A stretch of DNA of 12,731 nucleotides from Candidatus Falkowbacteria bacterium RIFCSPLOWO2_02_FULL_45_15 (GTDB lineage Bacteria > Patescibacteriota > Patescibacteriia > Patescibacteriales > XYC2-FULL-47-12): NCBI GenBank assembly GCA_001777995.1, contig MFFV01000006.1, positions 1 to 12,731 on the forward strand, given 5' to 3'. Position numbers and translations under genes: made by a program. Within the stretch, counting starts at the first letter, position 1. Every line of letters begins with the position of its first letter. The notes beneath the pieces are model-generated. The model was not told the DNA's origin. It saw only the letters and a list, made by a program, of their open reading frames with translations, and searched no databases. Below, in pieces: positions 1-6,173 of the stretch.

Positions 1-326
1 ACTTTGCGAAAACCTTGCGACAAATTATAAACTTTCATAAACAACGGCGCTAACTCCTTATTTTTTACCTTATACTCCCTATTCAACTGTTTAACTACGA
101 GCTCGCTGTCTAGGTAAAATTCCAGCTCGCTGGCGTTTAACTTCCGCGCTTCCTCCATGGCTCTAATAACCGCCTTGTATTCGGCCTGATTATTAGTCGC
201 CTCGCCGATATACTCGGAAATTTCTTTGACGACTTGCTTATTTTCGTCATACAAAACGGCTCCGATTCCAGCCGGACCCGGATTATTGCGCGCGCCGCCG
301 TCGGTGTGGATGATTAATTTATTCAT
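1..326 (-). CDS. RNase HI family protein, 3' end cut by the window
   Basis: I translated this reading frame from the ATG at 324-326; it stays open for 108 codons and leaves the window at base 1, so the C-terminus is missing. It begins MNKLIIHTDGGARNNPGPAG, which is the first-strand motif of the RNase H fold with its first catalytic Asp (D9). NNQAEYKAV follows (second acidic residue, the Glu near residue 48), then FYLDSELVVKQL (third acidic residue, the Asp). The last His/Asp part of the active site would lie outside the window. Members of this short RVT_3-type family cleave the RNA strand of RNA-DNA hybrids in the cytoplasm, during Okazaki-fragment and R-loop processing. No Shine-Dalgarno sequence precedes the ATG. 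The gene follows recJ on the same strand after 175 bases that contain a pseudogene. The family call is firm; which RNase H paralogue this is cannot be decided from a partial sequence. Confidence 0.87.
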   Translation of the reverse strand, partial: MNKLIIHTDGGARNNPGPAGIGAVLYDENKQVVKEISEYIGEATNNQAEYKAVIRAMEEARKLNASELEFYLDSELVVKQLNREYKVKNKELAPLFMKVYNLSQGFRK

Positions 327-336
327 AGCTTGAATT

Positions 337-543
337 AACGCGAACCCGCGAAAATTATTTATGCGAAAATTTTTTCCTTATAATATTTATTTACTACTCT
401 TTTGGGAGTTATATGAACCTTAAAAAGCAACCCGTTTATTTTATAAGATAACTCTTTGTAAATAATTTTCTCCTCCATAGAATTGCATATTTCGCGGCAT
501 TTTATGCTTTCGTGGCATTCGCGTTTGTTCGCGGTTTCGCGTT
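337..543. repeat. Inverted 16-bp repeats flanking the GxxExxY remnant
   Basis: TTCGCGGTTTCGCGTT at 528-543 on the + strand is matched at 15 of 16 positions by the reverse complement of 337-352 (TTCGCGGGTTCGCGTT). The two copies face each other about 175 bases apart and enclose the remnant gene. The right-hand copy lies inside the last codons of recJ. The right side also carries the degenerate unit TTCG(C/T)GGCATT twice (491-501 and 509-519), so the area looks like accumulated copies of a small repeat family rather than a classical transposon end. I see no target-site duplication. Confidence 0.55.
359..478 (-). pseudogene. Remnant of a GxxExxY (PDDEXK_3-type) protein
   Basis: A 39-codon frame runs from the ATG at 476-478 to a TAA at 359-361. 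Its first 22 residues include IIYKELSYKINGLLFKVH, which I recognise as the opening of GxxExxY-family proteins (consensus from memory: Y-x-E-L-S-Y-x-I-x-G-x-L-F-x-V-H, then K-E-L-G-R-x). Intact members are roughly 120-140 residues and belong to a PD-(D/E)xK nuclease-like group of uncertain function. After KVH the expected K-E-L-G-R segment is replaced by ITPKRVV, a family-like NKYYKEKIFA follows, and the frame then stops. The rest of the gene is absent. It sits between the recJ stop and the RNase H start, bounded by inverted 16-bp repeats (337-352 and 528-543). The most likely reading is a dead gene fragment; a short expressed peptide cannot be excluded. Confidence 0.55.
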
Positions 544-2472
544 ATGCATATCTACAATCTTCAACTGCATTTCCCTTCGGCCGTTCCACTCGTTCCTGTC
601 TACATAGTACACTAAATCAATTTTGTCTCCAACTTTTATTTTTTTCCATTCCTCGCCGGCGCTAAAGGCAACCGCGTCCAGCAAAACTTTATTTTCAGCC
701 TGTAATTTTAACTTTAAATGCCGCCCGTCAGCGCCCATGTTCAGCGCATTAACCACCGATAGATTAGCGGTTAAAAATTTGGGCTGGGGATTGCCAACGC
801 CGAACGGCCTTAACTTTTGCAGGGCCTCGTACAAATCTTCGTTAACATCGCTGAAGTTTATTTTCCAATCAACGTCTAGCGTCGGGGTTAACTCTACATC
901 GGCTAATTTTTCCGCCGCAATTTTTTTCGCTTTGGCCAAAAATTTTTCTAAATTACTCTTGTTGCCCCCTCTCCCTTTGGCCTGCCTGCCGGCGAGGGAG
1001 GGAGAGGGTTGGCCCGCCTGCAACCCGCCCACAGCTACGCAGTTGCTGGCGGGTAGCATTGCGGGCGGGGGTGAGGGTTTTAACGTAAAGCCGCAGGCCT
1101 GCTTATGACCGCCAAAGTTAGCTAACCATTCCGCGCATTCTTCCAGCATCGCCGTAACATCAAATTCCGAAATGCTGCGGCCGCTGCCCACGATTTCTCC
1201 TCCTTTGTCAGTAATAGCCAAAGCCGGACGGTAATATTTTTCCGTTAATTTACCGGCCACGAGTCCCATAACTCCGGCCGGCCAGGGAGCATTTCTCCCC
1301 TCTCCTTCATAAGGAGAGGGGTTGGGCCTGCCTGCCGGCAAGGCAGGGGTGAGGTTTGGATCAACCGCAAATAAAATTTTATCTTCTTGATTAACTTGCG
1401 TGTCGGCATATTGAAAAATTTCTTCGGTCAGGCGCTGGCGCTCTTGGTTAGTGGCGTTTAATTGCTGGGCGATTTTATCCGCTTCAGCTGCGTCTTCGGT
1501 AACTAATAATTCATACGCGTTGTTGGCGTGGTTTAAGCGGCCGGCGGCGTTCAGGCGCGGCGCGAGCTGAAAACCGACCTGCCAGGAATCAATCTCCCGA
1601 TTATTGCCGTTTTTATCCACTCCCGAACGCGCCACGGCAATTAATTTTTTTAACCCCAAGCGGGAAGTTTTGTTTAAAACCACTAAGCCGTATTTCACTA
1701 AAACTCTATTTTCGTCTATCAACGGCACTAAATCCGCAATCGTGCCGATAGCCACCAAATCCAGGAGCCATTTTAGAAAAATATCGCCTTTACTGTTTAT
1801 ATTTTTAGAAGAAAAAACATGAGTTGCGCTTGATATTAATCCTTCCGCCACCTTAAACGCTACCCCGCAACCAGCTAAACCGCTAAAGGGATATTTTTCA
1901 TAGTCCAATTTGGGATTGATAATTAAACAATCCGGCAGTTTTGGTCCCGGCTCGTGATGGTCGGTAATGATAATATCCAGCCCCAAAGTTTTAGCGTAAG
2001 CCACTTCGTCCACATTGCGGGTGGCGTTGTCAACGGTAATAATTAATTTTGCCCCTGCTTTGGCTAAATTTTTAAGGGCGGATTTTTTTAAGCCATACCC
2101 TTCACTGGCGCGGTCGGGAATGTATATGTCAATTTTCGCCGCCGGCTCCGTTTTACCAAGCGTTGCTAAAAAAAATAACGTTTCATGCATAATCGCGGTT
2201 GAGCAAACTCCATCGGCGTCATAGTCGCCGTAAACGACAATTTTATTTCCGGCTTGCAAATGTTTAAAAATCAATTCAACTGCATCCCTCATCTGCTTAA
2301 ACAAAAACGGGTCGCGCAACTCTTCCGCGTAACTCGGCTCTAAAAACTTTTTTATCTGTTCAGCGCTTAAGCCGCGGCTGGCAAGCAATTGCAAAACAAC
2401 CGGATTTATTTCCGGCAAGTCTAATATTTTATTATCAGTAATTTTTTTGGCAAGTAAATTCCACTTTCTCAT
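502..2472 (-). CDS. recJ: Single-stranded-DNA-specific exonuclease RecJ
   Basis: RecJ is a Mg/Mn-dependent 5'-to-3' exonuclease of the DHH phosphoesterase family, acting in RecF-pathway recombination and mismatch/base-excision repair. All core motifs are visible in its 656 residues: VVYGDYDADGVCSTA (79-93), IITVDN (144-149), ITDHHEPGP (169-177, giving the DHH signature), LDLVAIGTIADLVPL (237-251), PRLNAAGRL (305-313, DHHA1 entry), SGRSISEFD (430-438) and GGHKQACGF (454-462). An OB-like C-terminal part follows. Typical RecJ proteins are near 570-580 residues. The excess is explained by two palindromic-repeat inserts (about residues 374-394 and 466-503) and a repeat-derived tail (about 643-656). 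The inserts flank catalytic-core elements but leave the motifs intact, so the enzyme is probably functional. The ATG lies five bases after the stop of the small membrane peptide gene, suggesting translational coupling; there is no strong ribosome-binding site. Confidence 0.96.
   Translation of the reverse strand: MRKWNLLAKKITDNKILDLPEINPVVLQLLASRGLSAEQIKKFLEPSYAEELRDPFLFKQMRDAVELIFKHLQAGNKIVVYGDYDADGVCSTAIMHETLFFLATLGKTEPAAKIDIYIPDRASEGYGLKKSALKNLAKAGAKLIITVDNATRNVDEVAYAKTLGLDIIITDHHEPGPKLPDCLIINPKLDYEKYPFSGLAGCGVAFKVAEGLISSATHVFSSKNINSKGDIFLKWLLDLVAIGTIADLVPLIDENRVLVKYGLVVLNKTSRLGLKKLIAVARSGVDKNGNNREIDSWQVGFQLAPRLNAAGRLNHANNAYELLVTEDAAEADKIAQQLNATNQERQRLTEEIFQYADTQVNQEDKILFAVDPNLTPALPAGRPNPSPYEGEGRNAPWPAGVMGLVAGKLTEKYYRPALAITDKGGEIVGSGRSISEFDVTAMLEECAEWLANFGGHKQACGFTLKPSPPPAMLPASNCVAVGGLQAGQPSPSLAGRQAKGRGGNKSNLEKFLAKAKKIAAEKLADVELTPTLDVDWKINFSDVNEDLYEALQKLRPFGVGNPQPKFLTANLSVVNALNMGADGRHLKLKLQAENKVLLDAVAFSAGEEWKKIKVGDKIDLVYYVDRNEWNGRREMQLKIVDMHNAKPRTNANATKA
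965..1077. repeat. Composite palindromic repeat inserted in frame in recJ (copy 2)
   Basis: About 113 bases coding for roughly residues 466-503 of RecJ (starting KPSPPPAMLPA, ending GRQAKGRGG) have no counterpart in ordinary RecJ. The DNA contains a perfect 10-bp inverted repeat, CCCTCTCCCT at 967-976 with AGGGAGAGGG at 999-1008. A second, longer imperfect palindrome follows: CCCGCC/GCAA/CCCGCC at 1013-1029 pairs with GGCGGG/TTGC/GGCGGG at 1048-1069. It shares the core GGCCTGCCTGCCGGC and the ending GGTGAGG with the other recJ insert. The frame stays open, so the repeat is translated as a Pro/Gly/Ser-rich loop between the GGHKQACGF motif and the next helix. Confidence 0.85.
1294..1354. repeat. 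Palindromic repeat inserted in frame in recJ (copy 1)
   Basis: About 61 bases encode RecJ residues 374-394 (from LTPALPAGR to YEGEGRN), a stretch foreign to the family. The DNA has a perfect 11-bp inverted repeat with a 3-base loop, CCCCTCTCCTT (1297-1307) and AAGGAGAGGGG (1311-1321). A 7-bp one follows, CCTGCCT (1327-1333) and AGGCAGG (1341-1347), enclosing GCCGGCA. The unit ends with GGGGTGAGG. It lies just before the PWPAGVMGLVAGKL segment, in a surface loop between the DHH and DHHA1 parts, where an insertion should be tolerated. Confidence 0.87.
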
Positions 2473-2477
2473 AATCT

Positions 2478-2576
2478 CTAAGAAAAAATCGGCAGTACGG
2501 TAAAAAGCACCAGCGCGATAATCATAATGATAAAAACGATCTGCACGAATTTTCGCCTTATTTTTTTGCCGTTCAT
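2478..2576 (-). CDS. Small single-span membrane peptide ahead of recJ
   Basis: A 32-residue frame starts at the ATG at 2574-2576 and stops at TAG 2478-2480, five bases before the recJ ATG and nine bases after the stop of the upstream spermidine-synthase-like gene. The product has a basic start (MNGKKIRRKF) followed by one long hydrophobic stretch (VQIVFIIMIIALVLF) and a short tail, TVLPIFS. This is a classic positive-inside single-pass membrane peptide. The layout resembles the short DUF4044-like peptides seen in other bacteria, but I cannot assign it to a family. The tight packing on both sides supports a real gene. No Shine-Dalgarno is visible, as for its neighbours. Function unknown. Confidence 0.55.
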   Translation of the reverse strand: MNGKKIRRKFVQIVFIIMIIALVLFTVLPIFS

Positions 2577-2585
2577 AATTTTAAA

Positions 2586-4061
2586 TTACAATAAATTCAT
2601 AATGTATTTATCAACCGGCGCGTACTCGTCGGTTAAAATCGGCTCGTCTGATTCTAACTCTTTGAGCCAGCGATTGCTTAAATAGCCGTTAAACTTTTGA
2701 TTCGGGCTGGCAAAGGAAGGCGGCTGTTTGGTTTTTAAAGCGACTAACATTAAATTTTGCACTTGCTCTCCCTCCGAAGAGCTGACGTAAAATAAGTACA
2801 CTTGCGGAAAAATTGACTCGAAAGTTTTGTATTCCGCGCGCAAGAATTGCCCCTGTTTTCCTTCAATCGCGGAAATAACGTTAATCAACGCTACCCCGCC
2901 GCTCGTCAGGCGCTCGTACATTTTACGGGCCGCCTCTTTCGTGGTTAGTTGGTAAGGGATGGCGTTCGTTGAGCGGTAAGCGTCGTTAAAAATAACATCA
3001 TATCGTTCTTGGCTGCGGTTTAAAAAAATTCGTCCGTCAGCGTGAAAAATCCGCAAACGCGGATCATCCCGCAGGCGAAAATATTGCCGCGCTAATTCGG
3101 TTAATTTAGGGTCAATTTCCACCACATCTAATTGAGCTTGCGGAAAAACAGTCAGATAATGCTTAGGATAAGAATACGCCCCGCCGCCGATCATCAGCGC
3201 GCTTTTAAAACGGGGCTTAAAGTGCGCGGCCAAATCATAGTATTTCGTATACTCATATACCAATTCGTCGCTATGCAAAAACATCGCCGCCTGCGAGTTG
3301 CCTTCAAAATTCAGCCGGCGGACCGGCTTACCCGTTTCTTTATCAATATCGTTAAAAATTAAAGCATGCGCGTACCGCGTATCAATTTCCGCCCATCCGC
3401 GGCGAGCTAACCATTGGCTGTAACCGTTATGGCCGGCAAAAGCGGTTACGATAATTATAGCGGCTAACGTCTGCGAGCGCCAATTATGCCCGTAGGCGAT
3501 GAAAGAAACGATTACTAAAGCGAGCGCGACGCCGTACATAATGGCGGTAATGCCAAAACTAGGAATCAGCCAAAAACCGGCGAGAAAAGTGCCGGCGATA
3601 CTGCCGATGGTGGAGAGCGCGTAAAGGTTGCCCACGGTTGTCCCCAATTGCGCCAACGCGCGCAGTTTTAATTTAGCCGCGTACGGCGACACCATGCCGA
3701 GTAAAACGCCGGGGGGAGAAAATAAAACCAGCGCGGCGATAATTGAACCCCAACGAATGTCCGTTACCCATTGGATAAGATAAAACAGCAGCCAATTTTT
3801 GGACAAAGCGATTAAAGCCGCATAAACGCCGGCGGAAAAAATAATCAATGCTAACCAGCGATAATTAGGATAGCGGTCGCTTAGTTTCCCGCCGTACCAA
3901 TAGCCAAGCGACAAACTGCCTAAAATTACCCCGATTAAGCTCGTCCAGACGAAAATGGAAGCGCCCACATAAGGCGCGAGCACGCGCGAGCCGACTAATT
4001 CTATTGTCATCACGGCGGCGCCGCAGAGAAAAACTATTATTTCCAAGATGTATTTATTCAT
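2586..4061 (-). CDS. Fused membrane / spermidine-synthase-like methyltransferase-fold protein
   Basis: The 491-residue protein has two parts. Residues 1 to about 210 form roughly six or seven hydrophobic spans, opening with an N-terminal segment typical of the 'fused MFS/spermidine synthase' family (MTIELVGSRVLAPYVG at 18-33, SLSLGYWYGGKLSDRYP at 49-65). Residues 225-491 are a Rossmann-type spermidine-synthase-like domain: ALMIGGGAYSYPKH (288-301, nucleotide/decarboxy-SAM loop), LDVVEIDPKL (311-320, acidic residue that binds the ribose), FHADGRIFL (339-347), NDAYRSTNAIPYQLTTKE (359-376) and LTDEYAPVDKYI (476-487). The family is common but its physiological reaction is poorly established, so polyamine synthesis should not be assumed. 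It lies 68 bases downstream of lepA and nine bases before the small peptide gene, with no Shine-Dalgarno site. Confidence 0.88.
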   Translation of the reverse strand: MNKYILEIIVFLCGAAVMTIELVGSRVLAPYVGASIFVWTSLIGVILGSLSLGYWYGGKLSDRYPNYRWLALIIFSAGVYAALIALSKNWLLFYLIQWVTDIRWGSIIAALVLFSPPGVLLGMVSPYAAKLKLRALAQLGTTVGNLYALSTIGSIAGTFLAGFWLIPSFGITAIMYGVALALVIVSFIAYGHNWRSQTLAAIIIVTAFAGHNGYSQWLARRGWAEIDTRYAHALIFNDIDKETGKPVRRLNFEGNSQAAMFLHSDELVYEYTKYYDLAAHFKPRFKSALMIGGGAYSYPKHYLTVFPQAQLDVVEIDPKLTELARQYFRLRDDPRLRIFHADGRIFLNRSQERYDVIFNDAYRSTNAIPYQLTTKEAARKMYERLTSGGVALINVISAIEGKQGQFLRAEYKTFESIFPQVYLFYVSSSEGEQVQNLMLVALKTKQPPSFASPNQKFNGYLSNRWLKELESDEPILTDEYAPVDKYIMNLL

Positions 4062-4064
4062 ATG

Positions 4065-4129
4065 TCACGCAACACATATCACGCAAAACGCGACACTTAA
4101 CAGAATGATTGTTGTTACGTGTTATGTGA
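4065..4129. repeat. Imperfect inverted repeat in the lepA-distal gap
   Basis: The 68-base gap after lepA is almost entirely repeat. TCACGCAACACATA at 4065-4078 is mirrored by TACGTGTTATGTGA at 4116-4129; 11 of 14 positions pair and one more is a G-U. TCACGCAA is also repeated directly at 4079-4086. The right arm ends immediately before the lepA stop codon. There is no T-run, so it does not look like an intrinsic terminator. It may be an interspersed repeat or an RNA-end structure. Confidence 0.45.
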
Positions 4130-5980
4130 TTACTTCTTCAACACGGCTAAAAACACTGCCGGCGGAATATCCACTTTGCCTTTGCCCATCGCGGCCATTT
4201 TTTTCTTGCCTTTTTTTTGCTTTTCCAATAATTTGCGCTTGCGCGTAACGTCGCCGCCGTAAAGTTTAGCGGTAACGTCCTTGCGCAAAGCGGCTAACCG
4301 CTCGGCGGCGATGATTTTTCCGCCCACCGCGGCCTGCAATTTAACCATAAACATCTGCGGCGGCAAAGTTTCTTTCAGCGATTCCACGATGGCGCGCCCG
4401 CGCCGGAACGCTTCGTCTTTATAAACGATAACCGAGAGCGGCTCTATCAGCTCTTCGGCGACCATTATATCCAGCCGCACGACTTCGGCCGGCCGATAAT
4501 CCAAAAAATCGTAGCTTAAGGAGGCGTAGCCGCTCGTTGCGCTTTTTATTTTATCATAAAAATCCGTTAAAATCGTGGACATCGGCATTTCATAATGCAA
4601 AATGGTTTGCCGCTCGCCTAAATACTCGGTATTTTTATAGAGACCGCGCTTTTCCTGCACGAGCTTCATAATCGCGCCTAAATAATCTTTTGGCGCGACG
4701 ACATCCAAACTCACCCACGGCTCTAAGATTTCTTTAATTTGCGCCGGGTCCGGCAATTCCAGAGCCGAACGCACTACCAGTTCTTCGCCGTTGCTTTTAG
4801 TAACCTGATAGGCAACGGAGGGCGTGGTTACGACTAACTCTAAATTAAATTCGCGCCGCAGCCGCTCCTGAATTATTTCCAGATGCAACAACCCTAAAAA
4901 GCCGCAGCGAAAACCAAAGCCAAGCGCTTGGGAATGTTCCGGCTCGTACTGCAAGGAAGCGTCGGTTAATTTTAATTTGCCTATGCTGTCACGCAACTCC
5001 TCGTACTCGTTTCCTTCTTTACAAAAAATACCGGCGAACACCATCGGCTTTACTTCTTTGTAGCCGGGCAATGCCCTCACTCCGTCGCTTCGCTCCTTCC
5101 CCTCTCCCGCCCCGCGGGAGAGGGGGTAGGGGGCGAGGGCGGTAACCGTATCGCCGACTTTGCACTCCTCAACCGTTTTCAGCCCGGTAACAATGTATCC
5201 GATTTGGCCGGTCGCTAACGCCGGCGCCGGCAGATAATCCGGCTTAAAAAATCCAACCTCCAGCGCTTCGCTTTCGGCTTTGGTCGCGAGCATTTTTATT
5301 TTTTCTCCCTTTTTTATTTCGCCGTCCGCCACGCGCACATAAGCGACCACGCCGCGGTATTCGTCAAAAACGGAATCAAAAATTAAGGCGCGCAATACTC
5401 CGGGGTTAGGGGGGGTGGGGCTGTTTTTGTCAAAATCATGGGAATTGGGGCTTGGCACTCTTTTAATAACGGCTTCCAATATGTCAGTTACGCCTTGTCC
5501 GGTTTTGCCGCTAGCTTCAATTATTTCTTCCGGGTTGCAGCCCAAAAGTTTCGCCAGACTTTCTTTCGTTCCCTCAACGTCAGCCGCGGGCAAATCAATT
5601 TTATTTACTACCGGAATAATTTCCAAGTTTTGCTCTAAAGCTAAATATAAATTCGCGAGCGTTTGCGCCTGAACGCCCTGCGTCGCGTCCACGAGCAATA
5701 CCGCGCCTTCAACGGCGGCTAAACTGCGCGACACTTCGTAAGAAAAATCCACATGCCCGGGCGTGTCAATTAAATTTAACTTATAGCCCTGATATTCCAT
5801 ATTGACCGGCGCCAGCTTTATCGTAATGCCGCGTTCGCGCTCCAGGTCCATCTTGTCTAAAATCTGCGCTTTCATTTTTCGCTTATCAACGGTATTAGTA
5901 ATTTCCAGCATTCGGTCCGCGAGCGTGGATTTGCCGTGATCAACATGCGCGATGATGCAGAAGTTTCGGATATTGTTCAT
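4130..5980 (-). CDS. lepA: Elongation factor 4 (LepA) GTPase
   Basis: LepA is a ribosome-associated translational GTPase that back-translocates stalled or mistranslocated ribosomes. With the start I prefer (ATG at 5978-5980) it has 616 residues; typical length is about 600. The GTPase motifs are all present: AHVDHGKST (P-loop), RERGITIK (switch I), DTPGH, NKID and SGKTG. Later come GFRCGFLGLLHLEIIQERL and the LepA-specific C-terminal domain with KQKKGKKKMAAMGKGKV. A longer frame exists from a TTG at 6007, but its extra nine codons fall in a repeat hairpin, and the family normally begins close to M-x-x-I-R-N-F-x-I-I-A-H, so I reject it. Residues about 282-302 are a repeat-encoded insert in domain 2, and the linker around residues 176-194 is also long. 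The core is otherwise intact. No Shine-Dalgarno site is evident. Confidence 0.95.
   Translation of the reverse strand: MNNIRNFCIIAHVDHGKSTLADRMLEITNTVDKRKMKAQILDKMDLERERGITIKLAPVNMEYQGYKLNLIDTPGHVDFSYEVSRSLAAVEGAVLLVDATQGVQAQTLANLYLALEQNLEIIPVVNKIDLPAADVEGTKESLAKLLGCNPEEIIEASGKTGQGVTDILEAVIKRVPSPNSHDFDKNSPTPPNPGVLRALIFDSVFDEYRGVVAYVRVADGEIKKGEKIKMLATKAESEALEVGFFKPDYLPAPALATGQIGYIVTGLKTVEECKVGDTVTALAPYPLSRGAGEGKERSDGVRALPGYKEVKPMVFAGIFCKEGNEYEELRDSIGKLKLTDASLQYEPEHSQALGFGFRCGFLGLLHLEIIQERLRREFNLELVVTTPSVAYQVTKSNGEELVVRSALELPDPAQIKEILEPWVSLDVVAPKDYLGAIMKLVQEKRGLYKNTEYLGERQTILHYEMPMSTILTDFYDKIKSATSGYASLSYDFLDYRPAEVVRLDIMVAEELIEPLSVIVYKDEAFRRGRAIVESLKETLPPQMFMVKLQAAVGGKIIAAERLAALRKDVTAKLYGGDVTRKRKLLEKQKKGKKKMAAMGKGKVDIPPAVFLAVLKK
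5075..5140. repeat. Palindromic repeat inserted in frame in lepA
   Basis: This stretch encodes a foreign segment, LAPYPLSRGAGEGKERSDGV, between KVGDTVTA and RALPGYKEVKP, which are normally joined almost directly. The DNA carries a perfect 12-bp inverted repeat with a 3-base loop, CCCCTCTCCCGC (5099-5110) and GCGGGAGAGGGG (5114-5125). Outer arms CCCTCAC and GCGAGGG frame it. The CCCCTCTCC...GGAGAGGGG core matches the recJ inserts, so all three belong to one mobile repeat family. Confidence 0.86.
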
Positions 5981-5995
5981 AAAATAATTTTCTAG

Positions 5996-6055
5996 ATTCC
6001 GGCTCAAGGCCGGAATGACGATACATTCTTTCTGGATTCCAGCATGCGCTGGAAT
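5996..6055. repeat. Two copies of an interspersed GATTCC...GGAATGA hairpin
   Basis: Copy A: ATTCCGGC (5996-6003), loop TCAAG, GCCGGAAT (6009-6016). Copy B: ATTCCAGC (6036-6043), loop ATGC, GCTGGAAT (6048-6055). Both stems are perfect 8-bp pairs, both are preceded by TCT(A/G)G and followed by GAC, and they are exactly 40 bases apart. Base changes between copies preserve pairing (G/C to A/T). This is a widespread bacterial repeat type. Copy A ends 15 bases from the lepA ATG and so would form a hairpin in the lepA leader. Confidence 0.8.
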
Positions 6056-6077
6056 GACTATTGAATGGTGTCTTTTT

Positions 6078-6106
6078 ATGTTACTAAAATTATCTTACTT
6101 AGTCAA
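6078..6106 (-). promoter_or_regulatory. Putative promoter for the lepA block
   Basis: On the minus strand TTGACT (6106-6101) is followed after 17 bases by TAACAT (6083-6078), 5 of 6 and 4 of 6 matches to the sigma-70 consensus. It lies just after the terminator of the beta-helix operon and upstream of lepA, where a promoter is needed. The leader would contain both repeat hairpins. The -10 match is weak, so this is tentative. Confidence 0.4.
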
Positions 6107-6137
6107 AGAAAAAAGCCAGTAGCATTGCACTACTGGC
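6105..6137 (-). terminator. Rho-independent terminator of the beta-helix operon
   Basis: On the minus strand GCCAGTAG, loop TGCAATG, CTACTGGC forms a perfect 8-bp stem (6137-6115), followed directly by TTTTTT (6114-6109) and CTTT. It begins 36 bases after the stop codon of the 1020-residue protein and ends the transcript before lepA. Confidence 0.88.
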
Positions 6138-6173
6138 CTCACAAAGATCAATGGAAAGAACGAGTCGGCTGCT

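Noticed and set aside
413..451. 12-codon + strand frame with a GGGAG site five bases before its ATG
   Set aside because: Too short, antisense to the better supported GxxExxY remnant, and without any recognisable sequence.
2586..4061. Assignment as speE, true spermidine synthase
   Set aside because: The membrane-fused family shares the fold, but its reaction is not established and no polyamine genes lie nearby.
5981..6007. Longer lepA start at the TTG at 6007
   Set aside because: The extra codons fall in an interspersed repeat hairpin and the family normally starts at the inner ATG.
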